Part shown: piece by piece, positions 11,034 to 24,422 of the stretch
How positions within the stretch are numbered: position 1 is the first letter of the stretch
Layout of the letters: each line of letters starts with the position of its first letter
NCBI GenBank assembly: GCA_003952965.2
Contig: CM025851.1
Span: 21,917,080-21,981,079, forward strand
Source: Morella rubra
Lineage: Eukaryota > Streptophyta > Magnoliopsida > Fagales > Myricaceae
DNA length: 64,000 bases
Direction: 5' to 3'
The notes under the pieces: model-generated
What the model was told of the DNA's origin: nothing
Seen by the model: only the letters and a program-made list of their open reading frames with translations
Databases searched by the model: none
Translations under genes and position numbers: made by a program

Positions 11034-14000
11034 CTACCTTTCCAGGAGCATCACCATTTCACAGTGCACAGTATGTGGGAAAAGATCAACAGCCATGGCT
11101 TTCACGGGACGGAAAGGCTCTGAAATGGGCATAGACTTCGCTCTATGCCGTGCCAGACCAGTATTACTCATATTTCTCCATCCCCTGTTATTTTTATTGC
11201 CTTTCTCAATTTTCTCAGGAGATGGTGTGCAAAGCTCGATAGCATTTGCCACCAAACTTTCAGGATTGCAGGAAATGTATCTGCACCAAACGGGTTCAAT
11301 TGAATAACAGTGAAGATAAGTAATTAAAGAAGGGAAAAGAAGAGAATCAGAAGAGAACTAACACAAGCCTCCGCAGACAAGGATGAATTCTCAGAGCTTT
11401 TATCACCTGCAACCGACAAAAGTATCAGAAGAATATGGTTTGAGGGCAAAATATAACCAAACCAAAATTCAGAAAATGGCAGGCAGCTTATAGAATCTAG
11501 TTGCCTTTTTTTTTTTTTTTTTTCCAACTATATCTATCTAATACAGAGAGAAAGGAACACATCCATCAAACAAGTGCCATATTCGAGCATGAGCATACAA
11601 CCGCAGAAAGAAAAAACATAATCTGACTAAACATGGCGCTTGACCAAGCTGACTTTGTCATTAAGGCTCAGAATCCAGATCCCTCAACACATGTAAAAAT
11701 ATTCTTAACTTGTGATCTATGAAACCTCAAGGTCCTATTAGGCTTGTGTCAGATGAAGGGAGAAAGGTAATAGAAAATCGTATGGTGGCCCGAGAAGGTT
11801 GAAGTTTCAGTCACCAAAAGAGAAAAAGGAAAATGAACAATGGGGCAGATGCATGGAGTAGGCCCTGAGACCATATGTTCAACTCTTCATGTCATTTCCA
11901 CAAAGGGATCTCAGATCCTAAGACGTCCTATTTCTCTTTATGTCGAAGCCAGGTTGATGAAAGTACAGATGTGCATAGCAGCCTTCATGAATCCCCCAAT
12001 GATAAGTGGCAAGGGGACTTCCAAGACGGGGAAGTCTAAAATCAATAACTAGACATAAGGGAAGCACTAATTTCCAAAATCAATCAACCTAGGTATTACT
12101 AAGCATTAGACTCCAGTTGAGGATTGGCACTCAACCAAAGGGAAAAAAGGGGGCAAAACATGAAATAACAGAGAGATTGGGGACGTATTTAACTCTATTG
12201 GAGAAGCATGTAACTTACAATGGGATGAAGTCCCATACGTGGGGGATCAACAATAGCGACAACATTTTTAAACTGCTGGAACGAAGTATTCCCACTTTCA
12301 GAACTGCAATTATTCTGGAATTGGCTCCCAGCTTCTTGTTCTCCATTTTCTAAGCAACCAGAAGTGCTTTTACCATTTGCAGGATCATGACTTGAGTTTT
12401 CTTCAGGGTCTTGTGTTTTGTTAATTGAGGTATCTCCCCCTCCAGCAGAACTGTTGTTTTTGTCACCACATTCAGAAGGATCTGAAATGTCATCTGACTT
12501 CTGAGGTACATTTAGGTACTCTTTCAATAATGACCCCATCACATCCTCTGCCTGTTGGCCCCATCGATGGCAAACAGAGTAAACAAGTGATAAAATTGAT
12601 TACAAGGAATAATGACAAGCCAAACCAATCGGGCAAATTAAACTTCAAACAATGCAAACCCACCTTTGAACAAATGAATTTACAGTTTTTAATGCCATTA
12701 AGTTCAGCATTCCTATAAGCATCTGAAACTGCAGACACATTCATTTCAATGCCAATAACCTGGTAAAAAGGACAAGTTCATTCAGTTGAATAAGGGAAAG
12801 AGAGAATCTAATCTGTTTCATATACGGGGTTTGCTAGAATTAGTAAGGCCAGTTTGAATAGTTTCAATCACAATCGGAGTCATACCAATAGTTTCCTATG
12901 AAAAACGTTTTATTCTTTCCAAAAATAGGTGTTCTTTGTTAACAAAACATTGAAAAATTAAGATCCGGATTATACAACATGTTGTAAGATGAGACATAAT
13001 CCAGGAACAGAGTTTGGTGACTATTACCATTCCAACACGATTTGCTAAAGTTAGCCCAATTGTTCCAGTTCCACAGCATACATCAAAGAGCAAGGTATCA
13101 GGACCCAAACCAGCCCAATCCCCAGCAAGGGAATAAAGCTTCTCAGCAGCAAGTGTATTAACCTGCAAACACAGTTTGAAAGTATCTAGGGCTACTAGCA
13201 AAAAATTATTTTCTTACCCAAGAAATGAACAACAGTTCGAGCTATAAACCTGGAAAAATGCTGTGGGAGATATACAGAAACGAAGATTTCCTATACAGTC
13301 ATGAATTCTTGCTTCAACAATATCATCGGTAACCTCCAGGTGAGGATCACCTGGTTTAGAAATGGGCAGTTGGCGCAATGGAGCATCAGCTGGTGCAACA
13401 TTGGATATTCCTTGGTGATCCTGAATTAAAACAAACCACCACAGATGGCATTTAGGAATTAAAGTAGGCAAATTTGTTGAAACTACAAACAAAGCATGCC
13501 ATACAAAAGCATAATACATCACTCCTGGACAAGAACAACTAGCCCTAGGGATGGATTAAGCAGCCATTTAATAGACTGTAATCATTGGACTTAAGCAGCA
13601 GCAAACCACCTCAGCTACCAAAGTAAAGGAGCAAGGGCAGCAGAAAAACACAATGGCAACAGTTGAACACATCAACATGACAGCTTCCTTCTAGGCACAA
13701 CATCAGAGTTGTTATCATACTCGGTAGAGAAGAACAGAGTGGCAGCAGCAAAAACTTAGAAGACAAACCAGAGCAGAGCATCACCTTATCACGTCAACTC
13801 TGCCACTATTCTTTTTCTGTCCTAGGCCTGAGCCATAAGGGCAGTTTTTTAACACAAGCAGATTGTACACATCCACAACAAAACATTATGAGCTAGAACT
13901 AAACAGGGCTTGCTTTGTAAAATAATTTAAAGATCCCCACCAGCATATCAAAGCACCACATGTCTAGATAACAGCCGAAAACTATAAACTATTGTGATTA

Positions 14001-16908
14001 GAAGATTAGAAAGGAAGCTAGTACCTGTACAACCAAAGCTGTGAGAGGCAAAGATGGAGAATTAGCTGTAGCTCCTTCAGCAAATGCTTAGCCAGCTTCT
14101 TAAATTCACCAGTCACTACAGCATCATCAAATCCCCCAGAGGAAACCTGCATAACAAAGATAAGGGAAAAAAATTGGCTACAGAATGGAAACTTTTAAGA
14201 ACAATTACCATTCATATTATTTGCAATCTACTCAATCAGGTTTATTTCCATGTAAAACAAAAAATTTTCATCTGCCATACAAGTATCAAGTTGCACTAGC
14301 ATGAGCCAATGGGTTTCTCTGTCTATTCTTTCCCAACAGTCTCATGGACCTCACATGAATGCCTAATAGAAATTTACTTATCAAAAAAGTGGAAAGGCAA
14401 ACCCAAAAACGAAAAAAAGAAAAAGAAAAAGAAATAATGAGACAAACAGACAGAAGCTTGAGGTACAACCTGAATAATAAGCATGACCTCCGAAATGCTG
14501 GCATTTGAATCATCAACATCAACGTTCCCTGGGGTCCGTCCTTCTCGAACCTTGTGACAGAATTATGACACAGAATGTTATTGGAAGAATGACAGTAATC
14601 ACTAAAATTCTTTCTAGGCTTGTTTCCAGAAGAATGAACATTTCCAGTCAGTAACACAAAAGCGCACAGTAGCAAAACTGGTGACAGTTAAACTTCTAGC
14701 ACTTGGAGCCCAAGAAAACAGCAATACATACTGTTAATTGACGCCAAAATCCTGTATTCTTAAATCTGTTCCAAATTGGTAATTTCGACTGTTGCAAAAA
14801 TTCCTGAAAGATAGAAGCATATTTGCAAGCAATTATCGAAACATTTGGGCACTCCACAGGTTCTTCAACAGCTGTGACACCCTCCCTGAGAAGAGTCTTT
14901 AGTAAGTGATTCAGATGTCAAGTATTGCTCCAAAGACTGAGAAAATGGATGGTACCTAAAGTTACCGAGCATGAATCCCACTGTTAGCTTGCCCTGTAGT
15001 GAATACCCAGTTGAAAACTCGCACTTGTTGCGGTAGCCATTTACAAGTGGTGATCCAATAATACCTTCTAGTTCACATGGAAGACCACCTGCAGGATTCA
15101 AAAGAAAAGGAAACGAAAGATAATGGCCATATGAGCCACTTTAATTTCTCATCTGCTCTGAAAGAATGAAAGAAAAACATGACAAAGGCAGCATGCAAAT
15201 ACAGAGCAATCTAGACTGTCGATGAAGCCATAAGCAACCCCATTCTTTACCTAGGCACCCTTAAATTAATGAAAGAATAACCTAGCACCAATCTTTTTGA
15301 CATATTTAAAGAAGGTAAGAAGAGTACCTATTTCTCTGGATTTGAGAATCCATTCAGGAAGTGAGACACCATTCGGACAAGCTTTTCGTGCATTTCTAGT
15401 CTGCCAAAAACAAAATTACCACAGCTTATTAAGATGGATAAAAACTGGAGACAGAAGATATGATCATGACAAACAAGCAGAAAAAAAAACGTTTCTAACA
15501 AGTTTTTTGAGAATCTGCATTAGTGACTTCTTTTTGTGCTCCAACTGATCACTGTAACACATATGAGCAAGGGAAGTCACAACACTACGAGCACTTCTTG
15601 CCCTCGAAACAGAACCATCAACTTTTGAACCATTTTTATCGCCCTCATTCATTTCACCATCCTCAATCCCATCTATAGAGACCCCTGCATTCTCTCCATC
15701 CAGTGCAGTTTCCCCAGTTTGCTGGTCGAGAACAGCTGCCGATCTGATGTTCTTTTCAAAGGATCGGGAAATGACATCAGCCACCTTCAAATTTTTGTTG
15801 CCAATAGATTTTCCTTTCAGTTCCTGTGGCATCAAAATTTCACTCCGCCAGTCAGCGTATAAGTGGCAAGTTCATGAATTAATTTGATCTACAAGAAATG
15901 GAAGGTACCTCTTCTGCAGTTTTCAATTCTGCAGCATTCTCAAAACACACAAAACCCACACTCATGCCTTTCTTTTTCTTTGCAGATTTGAAATGAACTC
16001 CCTGGAGAAAGGGAGAAAAATATTTTTAATTTGCAGTACTGCAGTCCTTAGTTCTTCTATCACGCAGCAAAGATGAGAAGATCCATTGATGACCTTCCAT
16101 TAACTAAGAACTAAAGAGACAGAGAACAGGATATTTTTTACCCTCTCTGTACTTCCTAAAGAATGTAAATGAAATGAGGAGAATATTCTCAACAAAATAA
16201 AAGCTGCAATAAACAAAAAATTTGTCAATAAAACATGTAATAGGGATGCCAATATAGATTTTCTCTGAGATCTGTAAATTACACCTGCAACTAGTGGGAC
16301 TTGAATGCAGGATTTCCCCCCTCCATCCCATTCTTGTGAAGAAGGAAATGCTATTGAGCTAGAGCTAATTGGCAACACATCAACATACAAGTCAGAGATA
16401 GTTTTCTTCAAATAATGCCAATGACAGCCGAATGCCATTGATCATATGATATATCATATATCTGCAGCTTTGCTTTTAGGTTACGATGCATAGCTTGTTT
16501 AAACCAATCATTAAAGAGAAACCTATCATACTCACATGTTCAGATGTTGATATACTTTCTGCTCTGCCAAGACATTAACAAATCACAATCTATCAGAGAT
16601 ACTTTCATATTTTCTTCTTTGTTTTTTCTTGCTTTCTTTGTTCTAACTTCGAGATTAGACTTCATAGAACTAAAACAAGTTCTGCCAAAAGCTTACTTTT
16701 TGATAACAAAAGCATAAATACTATACTACAAAGTCCAGGTGTTGAGCGGTCGCCAAATCCTACTACCAAGTCAAGAAAACGCAAACCCAATCTTTTAAAA
16801 AAAAAAATCATCTTTTTGGCTAAATTTTCATGAACACAAAAATTCACAGAACATCCAAATCTTTTCACAAAATCCAATACCTTTTCAGAAAAAAACAATC
16901 TGTTAATA

Positions 16909-16939
<31 letters not shown>

Positions 16940-17972
16940 TTGATAAGTAAAAAGGCCACTCAGTTTGCTTTATCTGTTAAATATTTTCTCACCCTACTTT
17001 TTCATCAATTCTAACATTTTTTATTAAAAAATTTCATTAAATTATTTCTCTTTGCCTTGTTATAAACTCTAATAAAAATCAATCTACAATTAAATATTTT
17101 TTTGAACTTTTTCACCAACATTTTAGAGGTCCTAATAAAACTCCAATCTGGCTAAATATTGACACAACTATTAAATTTTCTACATATTTAAAAGATTTTT
17201 GTGACCCAACATCAACTTAGTTGAAGTTGTCACTCAATGTATCAATAAAATTCTAACTTCCTCAAGTACACCTTCAATAAGGAAGTTCGACATTTAGCTT
17301 TCCACATTTACTCACCAACCAAAAAGAAGACGAGAGACTTTTGGGACAAAAGCTTCAAATTGAACTCAATTAGCGTGTAACAAGACCTGAAAAAGCTCTA
17401 CTTGCCTGCTCAGCAAGGAACTTCCTCAAATTCTCCGAATTCCACTTCCTCGGCAAGTGTACCAAGCACTTGCTAAGTCCAGGTTCCGAGCAACTATCAT
17501 TATCATTATCTTCATCGTTAACAACCTCCTCAGTCATCATGATATCCTCCTCCCGACCCTCACGCTCCGCGTTCTCCTCGTTTTCCTGGGACCTCAACGC
17601 CTTCTTGGCCCGCTCAGATGTCGGGTCCCAGGTGTTATCGGGCCGCGGACGGAGCTCCTCCTCGCTGTGCGCGTACCTACACGCGTCGCCATGGCTGCAG
17701 GAGGCCGAGTTGCGCCTGAAGTAGGAACAGAGGCTAGTCTTCCACAGTGGATGAAGGGAGGAGTCCGAAGGCGGTGGGTCGTCTCGCTTTCTCTTCTCGC
17801 CAACGGAAACGGCGTCGTCCGTCGAAGTTGATTGAGAATTGGAGGCGTCATGATTGGAATCTAGTGGGGGTGGGTAAGAGGGTTGGATGGTTGAATCGTC
17901 GCCGTCCAATGGGAGTGGAATGGAGGGTTGAGGGTCGAGAGTTTGAGTTGTGAGGGGTTCAGATGCCGCCAT
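11034..17972 (-). CDS. CCCH zinc-finger, TrmA/TRM2-family tRNA (uracil-5-)-methyltransferase, 14 exons
   Basis: Similar to plant CCCH proteins with a TRM2/TRMT2A methyltransferase domain (m5U54 of tRNA). Exons, in order: 17972-17406, 16001-15909, 15823-15500, 15400-15328, 15088-14956, 14885-14732, 14550-14470, 14146-14025, 13420-13250, 13162-13028, 12759-12664, 12551-12219, 11406-11363, 11280-11034 (about 857 aa). The CCCH finger is C82-x9-C92-x5-C98-x3-H102. An RRM-like part spans exons 1-2 (SVGFVCFEN). The SAM-binding motif LLFDVCCGTGTIGL is in exon 10, DPPRMGLHP in exon 12, and YISCNP with the presumed catalytic Cys in exon 14. Exon 12 has a Ser/Asn/Glu-rich insert. Junction phases agree except in exon 8, which is one base short. 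Exon 1 uses a GC donor. ATG at 17,970-17,972 opens the long first exon. Confidence 0.9.
14025..14146 (-). other. Exon 8 of the methyltransferase gene with a 1-base frame loss
   Basis: The exon enters in phase 0 and reads VSSGGFDDAVVTGEFKKLAKH. From about 14,082 the conserved text (AEGATANSPSLPLTALVVQ) continues one frame over. Exon length is 122, where 123 would keep phase with exon 9 (DHQGISNVAPADAPL). The slip lies at a short T-run on the minus strand (14,082-14,084). As written, translation meets a stop in exon 9 before the SAM-binding motif. It may be a sequencing or assembly error or a real broken allele. Confidence 0.75.
16905..16941. repeat. AT microsatellite and T-run in intron 1
   Basis: About 13 AT units (16,905-16,931) run directly into a T-run and TGATAAGTAA inside intron 1 of the methyltransferase gene. 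The T-run/GATAAGT text resembles the tail of a plant retroposon on the minus strand. Confidence 0.7.
17400..17408 (-). promoter_or_regulatory. Non-canonical GC splice donor of intron 1
   Basis: Exon 1 must end at CAG (17,408-17,406), because family alignment joins FLAEQ directly to GVHFKSAKKKKG in exon 2 in phase 0. The intron then begins GCAAGT and ends CTCCAG, making a GC-AG intron of 1,404 bp. GC donors usually carry the strong CAG|GCAAGT context seen here. Confidence 0.75.
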
Positions 17973-19599
17973 TGGAGCTACAGAGTACTGCCTGCTGGTT
18001 TGTAGTATTTCTTTCTGTTTTCACTAACCGCGGTATGGGATGGTTCTGTCACTTGTGTATGTTGCGTACTTAGGTTGCCTTCTCAGCTCTCCCCCCCCCC
18101 CCCCCCAAAACAAAGTACAGGTTCTGATCAGTCCGACCCGGTTCCGGATATCCTAAACGGACCATCTTACTGGTTGTTAATGTTTTAGATATAGCTTTTT
18201 TTTTCTTGGTTTCTAATTAAGGTGTAACTTCTTCATTGGTATTGATAACTGAAATTTGAATCAGCCCACATAACAGAGAAAGAGAAAAGTACTCATTTTC
18301 CAATGCAAATTGTCAAGTCATATTATTTTTGAACTTTTAATCTTAGCTCTAATTTTTTGTTGGGAAATTTCTTATTAAGAAGTCAATAATTTTTACGATC
18401 AAATATCAAAATTTCATAATTTTCACACAAATTTTAAGACTTTTTTACACCAACTTATAAAAATTACATCAAATCTTCTTTTTCTTTACTTTTAACAAAA
18501 TTCATTATTTTTTTATTAAAAAATTTCATCAAATATTTTCTCTTCTTACCTTTTTAACAAATTCCAACAAAAACATTTTTTCAGTAGCATTTTACAAATC
18601 CTATAAAAAATCTCTCAAAATTTTCTTCAAATCTAAAATTCTTAAATTTTTTACTCTCTAAACATACCTTAATCTTAAATAATAATTCAGCACCCTTAAC
18701 CACTACTCTATTTGCAATTTACTCTTTAAACTACCTTTCTTAGTAATTGATCCTTTAAATTACTCCTTATGTTACTATTTAACCATTAAGATCATGACGT
18801 GTATAAATTTTTTATCCACTTTATTGGTACGAACTTAACTTTAAAAGCAACTTATAAAAAAAAATAGTAGTTTTAAGGAATCAATTGACAAAGATGATAG
18901 TGAAAAGGATGCTAAGGATGGTTAAAGAATGGTAAGGTGCGATTTTCTCTAATTTCCGCAACACAATCACAATCAAATTCAGTACCCCAGTCCCCACTAC
19001 AGCACATGGGCAACAAAGGATATTTCCAATTACTAAAGGCATAGCTCTATTTCTAAAAGGAAAAATGTAGGGGTGGCACTGTGTTATCGGGAAAAGATTC
19101 GGCCCAAGCACAACTTGTTTTCTCCCAATTTTTCGACTTCGAATGGAAACCTGATCTGACTTTTCTCTTACGCCTCCTTTACATTCACCCCGTGGTTCGC
19201 CCCGCACCCCCTTCTCTTTTTGCAGTGTTTTCTTTTTTCCTTAGGAGCCCTGTTCTAATCATACCATAAGCTTCAATACCATTTGTTAAGGAGATGAACA
19301 CTTTAGAGAGTCTCCTAATGAACTCATAACATAACATATAAGGGCTCCACTTAACCTAAATTGCAATCTCAATCTGGTTATATCTAAAATAACCATCTAG
19401 GAAACAGTAAAATTGATGTCCAGCCGCTCTTGCCAAAATTCGGTAAAGCAAAAAGATCTTTCCTAGTCATCTAGGAAACATTACATTGAATTCAATTCTC
19501 TATAGCTAATGCTCATACGCCAACGAGATGTAACTCTAGGTGGGATTAATCCGTTATGCTCGTTTTGGACTATAGTCACACCAAATTTCTTAGGTATTG
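17973..19599. other. Upstream region of the methyltransferase gene and intergenic DNA
   Basis: The first 100 bp probably hold the 5' UTR and core promoter of the minus-strand methyltransferase. A 16-base C-run lies at 18,091-18,106. Beyond it is AT-rich DNA with many AATTTTTT/ATCAAATC-like words and no recognisable gene. Confidence 0.5.
18091..18106. repeat. Homopolymer C16
   Basis: Sixteen consecutive C residues about 120 bp upstream of the methyltransferase ATG, G-rich on that gene's sense strand. The length is easily miscounted in sequencing. Confidence 0.95.
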
Positions 19600-20660
19600 C
19601 CTTAGGGTGACTCAATATTTTTAGAGGCCTTAGGCAAGTCATAAAAATAAGGCCTTTTAATTTTTTTTTAAATAATAAATTTAAAATTAAATCATAAATT
19701 TACTTCTTTAATTTCTAGATGCAAAATTATTAATTAAACTTTTATATTTGAGTTTACTTAATAAATCAATTTCATAGATAAAATTGCTAAACCCTTAATC
19801 TATCTTGAGACATAGTTGTTCAGAAATAGTTTTTTATAATCTTTAGTTTTGAAAAACTTCTTTCTGCAGATGCAGATGGGGTATGGTAAATAATATTCTA
19901 TATGCAATAAAAAAATTTAGAAAATTATCTAGTCCTTTTATTAGATTAAGTATTTCAAGTACTAATTTATGTTTTTGTAACTTTTTTTAAAACTTTTAAT
20001 TCCAAAAATAAGTCCAAAACATCAATTTCAAAGTGCATGTCATGCTTAAGAAATTTTTAGACATATTTTTTCTAAAGCGCAATCATCAAAAGATCTTAAT
20101 CCTTCAAGGCCAAACAAAAAGCATCATACTTTGAAAATAATTCAAATCTATCGTACAGGGAAGATATTGCTTGATCTACAATATAATAAAAATAATCAAT
20201 TTTGAATGATTACTATAAGGAGCTAATTTGTCGATTATTTGGGAGGTTGTTTTGCAAATATGGTTAGCAAAAAAATAGGATATACTTCAGATCAATGAGA
20301 AGGTTTAATTAGCAATAAAGTAGTAATACAGTAGCATTTAATTGTATGAGAACTTAATTAGCAATAAATTAGTTGTGATAGATTCTAGGATTTACGAGCC
20401 AAGAATTTATTGTGAATGTTGATTATTTTGAAAATTGATGTAGATAGTGGGATTATTTTGAAAAGAGAGTTGATAGTTTCTAGGATGTGTTTTTTATTTT
20501 CAATTTTAATTTTATAGACTAATTTTTAAATATTCCTATTTTGTAGGTCTTTGGTTAAGTTTTATCTGGAAAAAATAGGCTTTTTTTGTTCCTCTTAATT
20601 TTATTATAATATAGAGCATTCATAATTAAAAAAATTAGGGGGACTTAGGAGATTGCCTCA
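19600..20660 (-). pseudogene. Decayed hAT transposase (ZMYM1-like group), C-terminal part
   Basis: Read on the minus strand, 19,880-19,820 gives SASAERSFSKLKIIKNYF, a close match to the hAT C-terminal dimerisation motif, followed by TMSQDRLRV. Upstream (about 20,100-19,900) are related pieces (HFEIDVLDLFLELKVLKKV, IAYRI-like) with several stops and frame changes. The rest is AT-rich and unrecognisable. This is an old DNA-transposon fossil with no coding capacity. Element ends and target duplication were not found, so the boundaries are approximate. Confidence 0.6.
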
Positions 20661-20669
20661 TCTGCCTAC

Positions 20670-23300
20670 CATTTCAGCTGCCCCCTAGGGTTTATCCATT
20701 TGCTGTATCCATGATCTCCACATCCAAAAGCTTTATCACCTCTGCTCTGAGAATCTCTTTCATATTAGGATTTAAACTGCGTTGCATCTTCCTGAATGGT
20801 TTAGCATTTTCCTCCAATTATATCTTACACGTACACATTGAGGGCCTAATTCCCTTAATATCGGCTACCGTCCATCCAATTGCGTCTTTATACTCCCTGA
20901 GAGTGTCAACTAATCTTGCTTCTTGATCTTGATCTAATTGTGAGGAAATAACTACAGGAAATGTCTCTACAAGACCAAAAAATGCATATTTTAGTTCAGA
21001 TGGTAGAGGGTTTAACTATAGCTTTGGTGTTTGGACACTTGATGGGAGGGGCACAACATCACGAGAAGGCAACTTCTCAATATGTGATCTCCATTTGTTA
21101 GTGTCTATTAAAAGAGTAGATTCCAACAAAAAATTATCATCTGCAACCACAGAATCAAATTGAACCAAACATGCTTCAAGAGGATCAGAAAAAGAAGACA
21201 AATTAAACTAATCTTGAAGGAGTTACTCAATTAAGTTTGTCTCATACGCGTCATCATCATCGTGATCAATTTGCTTGCAAACATTAAAAATATTTAATTT
21301 CAGTGTCATGTTACTAAACAAGGGCTTCATAACATCACTTCTGCAATTGATTAAAGCAGTTGATGTTGCAGGAAAAGGTCTACCTAAATTGACAGGCATT
21401 TGCATATACACATCCAGCATAGGTTATGTGTCCAAAAAAAATGAAATCAACAGGAAAGTAGAATTTGTCAATTTTTACCAAAACACCCTTAATTGTCAGC
21501 ATTTTTCACCGAACGATTAGCAAGTTGGAGTGTTATCTTGGCAGGCTTGAGTTCTTCAAGACCCAATTGCAAGTATACCGAATAAAGGCAATAGATTCAC
21601 ACTAGCACCAAGATCAAGCACTAAAGCTTTTTCAATCTGAAAACTCTAACACAAGAGATAGTTGGGCTACCTGCATCTTTGTATTTTGGATTTGAATGAT
21701 AGCACTAACTTGTTCTTTGAGGAAATCCTTCTTCTGTACCTTTATCTTATGCTTTACAGCACATAAATCTTTCAAGAAATTTGCATAAGATGGATTTGTT
21801 GAATGTCATTCGAAAGGAAATGTTGATTTTCACTTGTTTAAAATTCTCAAGAATATCAGCATTTTGCACAAGTTTCTTAGGAGCTTTCAATCTTTGAGAA
21901 AAAGGAGCAGGAATTGAGCATTTGTCCTTGTTAAGGTCATCGTCACTTCTTGATTCTAAAGAATCAATTTCCAATTTTTTTAAATTTCTTTTTATTTTGT
22001 AAATAGGGATAGACTTGACATGTACTCAAGTCTTGGATCAAATGAGTTTGAACTACTTATCTCAAAATGTCCTTTGGGATTTGGTTCAGGTTGAGCAGGT
22101 AACTTTCCTTTCTCTTGAATGTGCAATGCTAAGGTCAAACTACCAATTGAATTCTTTTTTTAATTGATAGCCCGCATAATTTGATTGTTGATATTCGTTT
22201 GAGCTTGAATAAAATTCTGCATTGTTTCCTCGAGACTCTTCTTTTGTGGAGGAACATATGAATTTGAGACCGCAAAACACTTTAGAGTTGTTATTTGTCT
22301 CATTCCTCTTAACTTAAATCGACATAATTTCTTCACCGAGGATTATAAGTTTCTGAATAATAAGGGGAGGAGAATGGTCTTTTCTAGGAGTTTATAACAT
22401 TTTTTAATCATGCAAAACTTCCTTGAAAGCTGGGATTGTTGAGCAATCATGTGTTCGATGCCCATCTTGATTAGCTAGGAGATACATACCTTCTTGAATC
22501 ACGGCATTATGCTTGATCTTATTTGATTTCTAAGCTGTATTTACTAAAGATTGAGCATTTTCGACTAACTGATCAAAATATTCCCAGGGGCTACGTTGGG
22601 ATCTTTATTTAAAAAATTACCATTGTACATCATCTCTACAAATTGATAAATTTGAGAACTCAAACCTTCATAGAAACAACTGATAGTGTGTCAAGTCTCA
22701 TAGCCATGATGTGGACAAGCAAGCAATAAAACCTTAAAATGTTCCCAACTTGGGAAAATTGTCTTATTTTCATTTTGAGAAAAATTCATGATAAGAGTAT
22801 TAGTTATATAAGTGGGAATTTTTTTTAAAAAATTCTCTTTGCATCTCTTGTCATGTGCCAATAGATGTTGGTCTCATGAATTAAGTAAAGTCTTAGCTTT
22901 TTCTTTCAAAGAGAATGGAAACAATATTAACCTAAACACATTTTTTGATTTTGTAAAGTTGCATATACTTCTTTAAATTCTTTCAGATGTAAATATGGAG
23001 TCTCAAACTCTAAACCATGAAATTTAGGAAACAATTGAATCATTCCAGTTTGAGGTCAAAGGTTCCTGCATTTGTAGGAAAGACAATACAATAAGCAGAT
23101 TTGATTCTTGTTGGATGCAAATAATCTTGCAAAGTTCTTGTTTATGGAACAACAAGGCCATTGAGATTATTATTGGCATTATTTTGATTGTTTTAAGCCA
23201 TGATATCAGATGAATTAGAATCCTAAAATAAATTATTAGAATATTCTTTCAATTCAAAATTTGATCTTTGCAAATGAGCAGTTTGATCACGTTGCCAATA
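20670..23300 (-). mobile_element. Ty3/gypsy fossil (Athila/Tat-like), gag to start of reverse transcriptase
   Basis: On the minus strand the order is gag (about 23,060-21,990, with a FPKFHGLEFETPYLHLKEF-type segment), a protease-proximal region near 21,420-21,230 (LGRPFPATSTALINC, typical of this lineage), and the leading part of the reverse transcriptase region (about 21,200-20,690, EYKDAIGWTVADIKGI). The element is broken, with many breaks, and truncated. No LTR pair was recognised. It is old. Confidence 0.75.
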
Positions 23301-24422
23301 CATGCATGACTGAGAATCTCCTAATGTGAAATCTAGAAACTAATAAAAAGAAGAAGTTTAAATGCACACCCAGTGCTTGTGGTATTTAAAAGACAATACG
23401 AGGACTATTTTGTAACATTCGAATAACACGAGGATAGAGGGTGCATTTAATCCAAAAAAAAATCGAACAAAAACAATACGCACAACAAAAACAAAAGAAA
23501 ACAAAAATAAAAGCAAAAAAATTGTGGAATGAGGTCACTAAAAGGATATAGAAATAAAGATCTGGATGAAATATTTCTCATTTCCTTCAGATATCAAAAC
23601 ACGACACCTGCAACTAAAGAAAAGAAAGACTTATTAGTTCCTATCATCACACTTTTCAATCTCCGGTAACAATGTCAAAAACTTGTTACACCAAAGCTAT
23701 TAATCAAATTGAATCTAACAATTATCTTGGGTAGTTATACATGCAAGTATACAAAAGTCTGTAGTATTGGACCAGGTCAAATCCACAGAAAATTAAATTA
23801 TGCGATAAAGAACCATGAATAATGAAATTAAATAAAAATTATAAAGGAGCTATTTTTTTGATTGTTGGATTTGATTTTTAGATTGCACTTAAATAGACAG
23901 AAAATAATTGATGGAAACAATAAAGATAAACTACTAAGGTTTTAAAGATTTATTAAACAACTTGTGATGCTTTTGATTGATTATATTCAATTGGATGAGG
24001 ATGCTGATTCTCTACAACTGAAAAATCTAACAATAAGTCCTACAAAGATATTCATATGATATGATTTATGAATAATAAATGGTTTGAAAATAAAGCTCTA
24101 ATTTCACATCAAATGTATTTTTAAAGCATTCAATGTAAAATGAACCAATAGGAATATATAGATGATAAATTAATCAACTAATACAGAACCATTCGATTAA
24201 ACATAAATCACTTTATTACCTCATCGATGATCAAATAACATCACAAGCTATTGAACTTCATCTTTAACTTTAGAAAAATTTTTTTAGCCTGACATTTTCA
24301 CAATGAAAGCCATGAACTCCAAAGAAAAACATCCAACTAGGAAAGCAACAAAAGTGAAAAGTCCTCCAATGCCATGTGTTCTCCATCGCTTTTAAGCTCC
24401 TCCAACTTCAAACACGTTTTAT
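23301..24422. other. AT-rich stretch between two gypsy pieces
   Basis: No coding content was recognised. The text around 23,720-23,800 (an AAGTATACAAAAGTCTGTAG-like segment) resembles non-coding internal sequence of gypsy elements, so this probably belongs to the same fossil cluster. Confidence 0.4.

Noticed and set aside
18881-19207. Minus-strand 108-codon frame
   Set aside because: No recognisable family, no promoter or splice context, and composition typical of a chance frame.
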